Positions 57,544 through 64,000 of a stretch of 64,000 nucleotides of DNA are shown here, one piece after another (position 1 is the stretch's first letter; each line of letters opens with the position of its first letter). The translations under genes and the position numbers were made by a program. The notes beneath the pieces were generated by a model. The model made no database searches and was not told where the DNA came from. It worked only from the letters and a program-made list of their open reading frames with translations. Source of the DNA: Tulasnella sp. 424 (taxonomy: Eukaryota; Basidiomycota; Agaricomycetes; Cantharellales; Tulasnellaceae); the NCBI GenBank assembly GCA_019633425.1, contig WSUB01000163.1:1-64000 (forward strand). Reading direction: 5' to 3'.

Positions 57544-60433
57544 ATGGCTGACAATATCAAGGAGCTTCAAGAAACTAGTACTTCACCCCCACCGATAAGC
57601 GCTCAAGACGTCGCTGTCGACGAAGTCGAAGAGGCCATGGCGCGTCTTAAAATCTGTCCGGTGGGCGGCTCTATCCGCGCATATTTCGCTGGGACTGCGA
57701 GAAGCTAATCGCCACGTATTGCCTTAGAGAAAAGTCCTTGCATCGTTGGGACATCTCCGAATCGAGAAAGCCAGAATCGAACCGCTGAAGGATAAACGCC
57801 GCAAGGCAGGCGGGAAAGCGGATGTACAGGCTGCAATACTCGTTCCAACCCAGTATTCGAATTCCCCAGGATTCGAAGATACGGAGCACATAGCGGTCAA
57901 AAAGCTACGTTTTGACAGCCTGACCGACGACGAGAGAGCTCTTGCTGTTAGTCGTCATCAGATTTCCACTCGCAGCCGGTGTTCTAACCCGGATACCGTT
58001 TATGTAAAGCCATTAGCTCATGAGGTCAGCCTTCTAAACGACCTATCCCACCCGAGTGTGGTAAAGATCGTTGGTTTCGTCGAAGACGTCGAGCAGGGTA
58101 TTGCCTGGATGGTGTTTTCTTGGGAGAAGAATGGCAACTTGCGAGAGTTCGTTCGGTCCGCCAACTGGGAGCTCCCAGAACGCGTATCCTTGGTAAAACA
58201 CATCTCTTCTGCTACGAAAGTCTAACATTCGCTTACGGAACCACAGATAGGTGACGTGACCAGGGGACTTGATTATCTCCATGGAAGGACCCCACCAATC
58301 TGCCACGGTGATCTGAAATCGGTAAGCGTAATGTACTTGCTCTTTGTGCGTGGGCTGACATTTACCCTGAATACAGCTCAACGTCCTGGTCAACTCCAAC
58401 AACTGGGCGATTATTACTGACTTTGGTTCTGCCCGGACAATGGACTCCGCAACTGCAAAACCGGTTAGAACCGCCGGTGCGGCGGCCGCGGAGACGTTCC
58501 AGAATCGAAGACCAACTACGGTACCCACTCTGAAGTCATTGAAAGCCGAACTAGCTGCATCTGGCGATTTCATCACCATGACGGGTCCAGATTGGACCAT
58601 TCGATGGGCCGCTCCGGAGCTGCTGGAAGGAGGGTTACCGAGTTTGGCGAGCGACATATGGGCATTGGGTTGGGTATGTTGGGAGGTGCGTTCGAGTGAA
58701 TTACAAATAGGTCTGGGCGTTCGCTCATCCCCTTTCCGGGGTCCATCTAGGCTATCACTGGGAACTTTCCATTTGACGAGGAGAACGACGTCGCAATTGT
58801 TCTACGCATTACCAGGGGCGATCTTCCGGCGGTTGTAGATAATGCTCAACTCAAGCAAGTCAAGGCACTCTGTAGCCTGATGGGACGGTGTTGGAGCTTG
58901 AACGCAAATGAGCGACCAACAGCTATGAGATGCCAACAAGAAATTTCACTCATGGTATGGAGTCCTTGTTGCTTGTCATCTACGGGTACTGACTTGACAT
59001 TCCGGCAGGATCAAGTTGTACCCTCAAGCAGCGAACTGAGCGGGTCAGCCACAACTCGCTCGAGTGGACTTTTGCTCGCCCTTGGCTCGATTAAACGACA
59101 GAATGGCATTATGCCTGAAGCAGAAAAGTACTTCCAAGAGTCATTTGTGGCTGCCAAGTCGGTTGGAGATAAGCAGGGCAAGGCCGGAGCATTAAATGCA
59201 CTTGGGGACCTGTACCACGCGCAGGGCGAGTATGCCAAAGCTGAGGAGGCATACATCCAAGCCCGCAATACTTATTCGCAAATCGAGGATCAGAAAGGCT
59301 TTGCTGACTCGGTCAGGGGTCTGGGAAACGTCTATCACGCGCGGGCCGAATATTCGAAAGCCGAAATATCGTACATCCAAGCCCGTGACATCTACTCTCA
59401 AATCGGGGATCAGCTCGGCTTTTCCCATTCGATCTCGGATCTGGGAGACGTGTACCGGATGCGGAGCGAGGATTCCAAAGCCGAGGAGTCGTACATCCAA
59501 GCCCGCGACACCTACTCTCAAATCGGGGATCAGCTCGACTTTGCCAACTCGAACAGAAATCTGGGAGATATCTATTACTTCCAGAATGAGTATTCCAAGG
59601 CCGAGGCATCGTACATCCAAGCCCACGACACCTTCTCTCAAATCGGGAATCAGCGAGGCTGCGCCAACTCGATTTTGGGTCTGGGAAACGTGTACTGGAT
59701 GCGAAGCGAGTATTCAAAAGCCCAGGAATCTTACATACAAGCCCGCGACACTTATTCTCAAATCGAGGATCAGCTCGGGATTGCCAACTCGGTCAAGTGT
59801 CTAGGAGAAGTGTACCGCATGCGAGGCGAGTATTCCAAGGCCGAGGAGTCGTACGTCCAAGCCCGCAACACCTATTCTCAAATCGAGGATTCGCTCGGCT
59901 TTGCCAACTCGGTCAGGTGTCTAGGAGAAGTGTACCGTATGCAAGGCGAGTATTCCAAAGCCGAGGAGTCGTACGTCCAAGTCCGCAACACCTACTCTCA
60001 AATCGGGGATCAGCTTGGCTTTGCCAACTCGGTCCAGGGTCTGGGAGACGTGTACCGCATGCGACGCGAGTATTCCAAAGCTGAGGAGTCGTACATTCAA
60101 GCCCGCGACACCTACTCTCAAATCGGGGATCAACAAGGCTTGGCCAACTCCGTCCAAGGTCTGGGTCAGGCCTACTCGGCTTCGGGTCAGTATGCTAAGG
60201 CCGAAAAGGCGTACTTGGAGGCTGAGGTGGTGTATCGTCGGAACGGAGCCATGGGATCTTTGGCCAACAACCTTTGGTACCTCGGCTGGCTCCGTCGCCA
60301 CCAGGCACAATATGGAGAGGCCAAGCGTCTCGTTTCCGAAGCATCGACAATTTACGGCAATCTTGGTCTGAAGAGTTATGTGGCGGACTGCGATGAATTT
60401 CTCGAAGAGGTTCAGCAGCTAATGGCGGCGTAA
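57544..60433 (+). CDS. Kinase-TPR protein E (11 TPRs)
   Basis: 843 aa from exons 57544-57660, 57728-57946, 58010-58192, 58247-58321, 58377-58685, 58751-58954, 59009-60433. The intron 2 donor is GTTAGT rather than GTAAGT. Kinase landmarks: GGKADVQAAIL, IAVKKLRF, AHEVSLLNDL, HGDLKS/LNVLVN, DFGSAR, RWAAPELL, CWSLNANERPTA. Eleven TPRs follow. Several early repeats are more varied (LGDLYHAQGEYAKAEEAY, LGNVYHARAEYSKAEISY, LGDIYYFQNEYSKAEASY) while the later ones are nearly uniform, suggesting that recent repeat gain happened in the distal half. The cap and the C-terminus EEVQQLMAA are conserved. Intact and probably active. Confidence 0.9.
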
Positions 60434-61162
60434 TTGGGGCTCCCTACTTTCGTGTAATTATTTTAAGCTTTGTTCATTAACGTTTGATAACATCGTCCGA
60501 TTTTCATGTTCCGCAATGTCTTTAATCTCATTTCTGTCTTTCGCTCCCCTACGCAGAGACTGTACTTTCGGCTATAGTTCTTCGAATCCTTTGTATTCTG
60601 ATATCTTCCATCACACTAGTCCTTGCTATTCGTACATTGCTAGCCTAGTAAAGATTTTGCGAAGTGTTTCCCCACTATAATGTGAGACCCGTAGCGTGTG
60701 GTGTCCATGAAGCACACCGTCTCAAATTTCAATTATGCGGACACCCCTCTTACACAACGTTCCACCGTAGTGTTTGACGGTCCCTCACGCTGGCCTCGTG
60801 CCACGGGACAGGAGGGACAGGCTTTGCCAAATATGTGCTCCATACGACATCAACATTAATGCTAATTTGCCGTACGTATTGACCGATTTTCTCGTCTCAG
60901 TCTTCCCCCCTTGCATGCGAATCCCCGAGGCGGGGGACACTGGGGCTGCGTGGTTCTTCGAATCCCTTTGGTGCTAATGCGGAGAGGTACGGTCACCTGG
61001 CTTAACACACGGTCATAGACCGGCAAATTGAGGTGGTTGCGCTTTTGGATCTGCTTACTATGTGGGTTTTCCCTGACCCCGTTTATGAGTAGGGGACGTG
61101 ACGGTGCTAAGGACGGAAATCCCGGAGAACCCAATCTTGAACACTCTTTTCACTTCTTTGCT
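60434..61162. other. 3' flank of gene E
   Basis: Common kinase-TPR 3' flank (cctagtaaa, ccccactataatgtgagac) followed by the structured element at 60920-61024 and the start of the block interrupted by the insert at 61163. No gene seen. Confidence 0.5.
60920..61024 (+). repeat. Hairpin-rich element (after gene E)
   Basis: First hairpin CCCC-GAGGC-GGGG (loop changed, stem kept), T-loop-like box TTCGAATCCC, and the third hairpin ACGGTC...GACCGG. Confidence 0.4.
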
Positions 61163-61694
61163 GAGGCTCACGGATGCAAGCCCCTTACCTTCAGCCCAAG
61201 CTGACTCCCGCAACTCATTATCGTAGTCGAGTCTGTCGTCGGCGCCATTGGGAAAGGGGGGGAAGTTGTAGTGAAGTAGCTGGGGAGCAAGTGTGGGAGC
61301 TCACTGTGGCGCTCACATCAGTGGCATGAATCCGCAATAACTCCCCACATACTTGAGATGAAAGTTGAAGGCATCGTACTATACTAAAATCGAGCTCTCC
61401 ATTTCGATGTTGTGTCTGGAGGACAGCTATGAAGGAAAATCGTGAGGGTCGGGATGGTGACGTCTGAGAGCATGGCTATTGGCTTTAACTTTGTACTTTT
61501 TGCCTTGGGAGTGACACGAATACTCACTCGAAAAGGAGCTTAGTACAGCTTCTGCCAATACGCCGTGTTGGATCAAAGTAGTGGTGATGAAGGAATTCGT
61601 TAGGGAAGTTACCTCCTCGACGCGCGCACCTTGTCCCAAGCCCCTTCTAGCGAAGGTGCTCCGCCCCCGGAGCAGGGGCTTCCGTGTGAACCTA
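61163..61694. mobile_element. Probable second MITE
   Basis: A 532-bp insertion relative to the other spacers. The ends are imperfect inverted repeats of about 25 bp (left AGGCTCACG...AAGCCCCT; right, inverted, AGGTTCACACGGAAGCCCCT). TTCTTTGCT occurs on both sides (61154-61162 and 61695-61703), a 9-bp target duplication. No transposase. The short minus-strand frame at 61427-61789 has no recognisable family. Confidence 0.55.
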
Positions 61695-61703
61695 TTCTTT
61701 GCT

Positions 61704-63467
61704 TTCACGACACTTTTGCCGACATCCACAGGACTCTCCTTTCCTCTCCTACGCAATACGTAGTACCTCAATACATGCTGCACCGTCAACGGTCACGGTT
61801 CAATACTCACCGGAATGCTCGGCGGAACGGCGCCACATCTTCGTCGCAAGGCCCGTCGATAAATGCACATACCGCGTTGAATAGCATTGCTTTCGGCACG
61901 AAGGCCACAGATCCGACGCTCATACGCTTCTGCAATCTTATGTCAGCACGAGTCCGGTGGCAGGTTCCAAAATAGTGCAAACTACGCCGAGAACAACTTT
62001 CAACGACATTGCAGAGCCTGGGTGGCCAGGGAACCTCAAGTTACAGATGCAAAGCAGTGACCACCGTGCGTTGTAATGATGACGGACCTATTAAAATGAC
62101 GATCTTTCATGAACAACTATGGATATCAGACGCCGATGCTCACGAACGTTGTCCATGCCCTCGCGTTCGAAGAGTTGATGGGACAGCGCCTCGGCGTGAC
62201 TAATATGTTCGGTAGAACCCAGAAATATGAAACAGTGGAACAGCGCGGTCGGAGGCGGCTTGATCGAGGTGCGTTCCTTCTCTAAATCCTAGCATGGATT
62301 TGCTCAGTGGGCACCAGTGCGGACCGGCCACCTTCAACCTTGTCCCCCATCCAAATCCCGTCGCCCAACGCGGCGCCTCCTCCACGACATTAACTTCTAT
62401 CCCTCCAAAAACACAGTTTTTCAACTGGCGATCAACCGAAAACGGTCATACTCCCTTCATTGTGGCATCATCCTGGAGACCGGACAACTACACGAAAGTA
62501 CACTCTTATCTCCACCGATGCCAATTCCTATGATTCGATTGTTGAGCTGGTTGTCATTTTTTCACGATGCTGAGAGAAAGATGTGCTGGGAAGAGCTTTA
62601 TCGTCGGGCTCGGTGGCACTTTCCGAACGGGTTATCTTCTCAGTTTAAGGGTCCAACGGGAATAGCAAACGACGCAAGCAATGTTAACCGTGGAAGGTCA
62701 TTGGAGTGAGCGGGTGGAAGGTGTTGGCGCCATGGCTTGGGTCGTTCTGGTTGGAGAGTCGGAGGTTTTCGCGAGATGAAGGCGCTTACTGTAAGGTCCC
62801 TCGGCGTACTAGTTTGTCGCTCCATATACGAGCATCGCCGGACCAATCTGAGCGGGTATATGAGGATGCAGTATCCCGAGATGTACGCCGTCCCAAGGTG
62901 GGTCCGTTCTAGGCCAAGGGCAAGGTCACAAGTCGGAACGGTAGGCGACGGGAGGGAAAGGAGTCGTCAGGTGTATTATTGGCGTTCAGCTCGAGACATT
63001 TGCAAGAGGTGGATCCGGAAGAGGACGGAGGATCAAGGAAAACGACCACTCGATGATTTCACAGAGTGGATGGGTTCGGTTGTTTCGCCGGGTGATGGCT
63101 TGTCCTTCGCGGACTTGTCCTCGGTGTGTCAGATGGCGTCTTTGACGTGAAGCTCGCGTGACGTCATATGATTGTCGAGAAAAACTCTGTTCGCTTCCGA
63201 TTGCCCGTATGTACATGTCGTGGTAGAACATGCCGATGTGGTGGAGGTTAATGTGGGTTTAGGAAGAGGTTGTTTAGTGCTTTGGATCAAGTGGGGCGCT
63301 TTCCATGGCAGTTCAGTTCTCAATGGGACTCTCTCGCGATTTCGAACTCTACTAATTCCCAGCCCGCGGCGTTGTCTCCTCATTCGGATCGCCTCCGCGC
63401 GCGATTTTTCAGAAACGATGCTTTTAAGTTTTCACTCTATCCAGCCAAGGGAACAAAGAACCGGTTC
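61704..63467. other. Last spacer segment, up to the aminotransferase
   Basis: Degenerate continuation of the array spacer: GCGTTCGAAGAGTTGATGGG at about 62163, a block at 62337-62560 shared with 28935-29160, and TGACGTCA at 63159-63166 after a diverged copy of the spacer. The similarity ends near the aminotransferase gene, which marks the right edge of the array. No intact gene. Confidence 0.5.
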
Positions 63468-64000
63468 ATGCGTCTTTCGAAAACCATAGTAGCCGTTCCT
63501 AAACCACCGTGCGTGCTCATGTGCCGTCCTTCGCGTCAACCGGAGATAGCCTGACTCGACTTCAAATCTCTCCACAGCATAGCCAAAGTCGGGCAATGGC
63601 TGAAGCGCTACAATAATGAATTCGGCCCACCTATCGACCTATGCCAAGGTGCCCCATCAGCGCCGCCATGCGAACAGCTCAAAAAAGCACTCGCCAGCGC
63701 AGCGTCGGACCCTGCCAGTGCCAAATATTCAGGGAATTTTGGGATGCAACTCATGAGAGAGGCGTTGGCAAACGAGATGAAGGTCGTCTACGGCCCTAAT
63801 ACGGACGTCAAGGCTACGGACGTCGCTTTGACGGCAGGATGCAATTTGGCGTTTTACGCTGTGGCGCAGGTTGTAGCTGATAGAGGGGATGAGATTATAT
63901 TGCCGGTACCTTGGTGAGCGACACAAAATGCACGTACATACGATCTGCTTTCAACCTTGTTGACGTCTCTGGGATAGGTACTTTAATCACCAGTGAGAGA
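63468..64000 (+). CDS. Class I/II aminotransferase, 5' part (cut by window end)
   Basis: PLP-dependent aminotransferase of fold type I. Exons 63468-63508, 63578-63914 and 63978-63992, the last followed by another donor at 63993. The N-terminus MRLSKTIVAVPKPP splices to IAKVGQWLKRYNNEFGPPID, then LCQGAPSAPP, YSGNFGMQLMREAL, DVALTAGCNLAFYAVAQVVA, DRGDEIILPVPWYFNH. The LTAGCNLA-FY and GDEIILPxPxY motifs are the cofactor-phosphate and substrate regions of the class I/II family (aspartate/aromatic or 1-aminocyclopropane-1-carboxylate-synthase-like). The catalytic Lys lies beyond the window. Substrate cannot be told from this part. Confidence 0.88.

Noticed and set aside
22983..60433. CRISPR-like reading of the regularly spaced 120-bp units
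   Set aside because: Units are contiguous coding repeats with no spacers, in a eukaryotic spliced gene.
61427..61789. 120-aa minus-strand frame
   Set aside because: Crosses the right boundary of the proposed MITE and has no recognisable domain; chance frame.

Overview
The window reads as nuclear DNA of a filamentous basidiomycete, most likely an agaricomycete. Genes are split by many short introns (mostly 50-90 bp, GT-AG, several with CTAAC/CTAAT-like branch sites). It carries a fungal CBM1-GH16 secreted glucanase, a mitochondrial EF-Tu nuclear gene, an alpha-SNAP gene and a striking expansion of tyrosine-kinase-like (TKL) kinases of the HGDLK type common in mushrooms. A Cantharellales-type genome (Tulasnella/Rhizoctonia relatives) is my guess, not shown by the sequence.

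Layout. 0-4.4 kb: a TKL kinase with a long acidic/Ser/Pro tail (minus) is head to head with mitochondrial EF-Tu (plus). 5.6-14.3 kb: a segmental duplication. Copy 1 encodes a pseudokinase-kinase protein (600 aa). Copy 2 encodes a pseudokinase-kinase-kinase protein (914 aa). Between them lie decayed kinase pieces and a broken copy of the EF-Tu 3' end that was carried along in the duplication. 14.3-17.5 kb: kinase fragments, including a damaged minus-strand pseudokinase-kinase gene. 17.7-21.8 kb: two ordinary minus-strand genes, CBM1-GH16 glucanase and alpha-SNAP. 22-60.4 kb: a tandem array of five genes (A-E) that each join one TKL kinase to a C-terminal stack of very regular 40-residue tetratricopeptide repeats (TPRs). 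A has 34 repeats; B, C, D and E have 7, 9, 9 and 11. Each pair of array genes is separated by 5-6 kb of related DNA holding a decayed second kinase family, a conserved TGACGTCA/CACGTG regulatory block and insertions, two of which look like long-TIR MITEs with 9-10 bp target duplications. 63.5-64 kb: the 5' end of a class I/II aminotransferase gene, cut by the window edge.

How it may work together (inference). The region looks like a birth-and-death cluster of kinase receptors. The TPR array is built like the high-internal-identity repeat domains of fungal NLR allorecognition proteins, but with a kinase in place of a nucleotide-binding switch. The neighbouring tandem pseudokinase-kinase genes resemble plant tandem kinase proteins and JAK-type kinases in architecture. 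No NB-ARC or NACHT domain was seen. Exon-intron structures below were deduced by eye from reading frame, splice signals and paralog comparison; the five array genes and the two tandem kinases give consistent, fully open spliced frames with phase-0 introns (apart from one shifted junction in copy 1).
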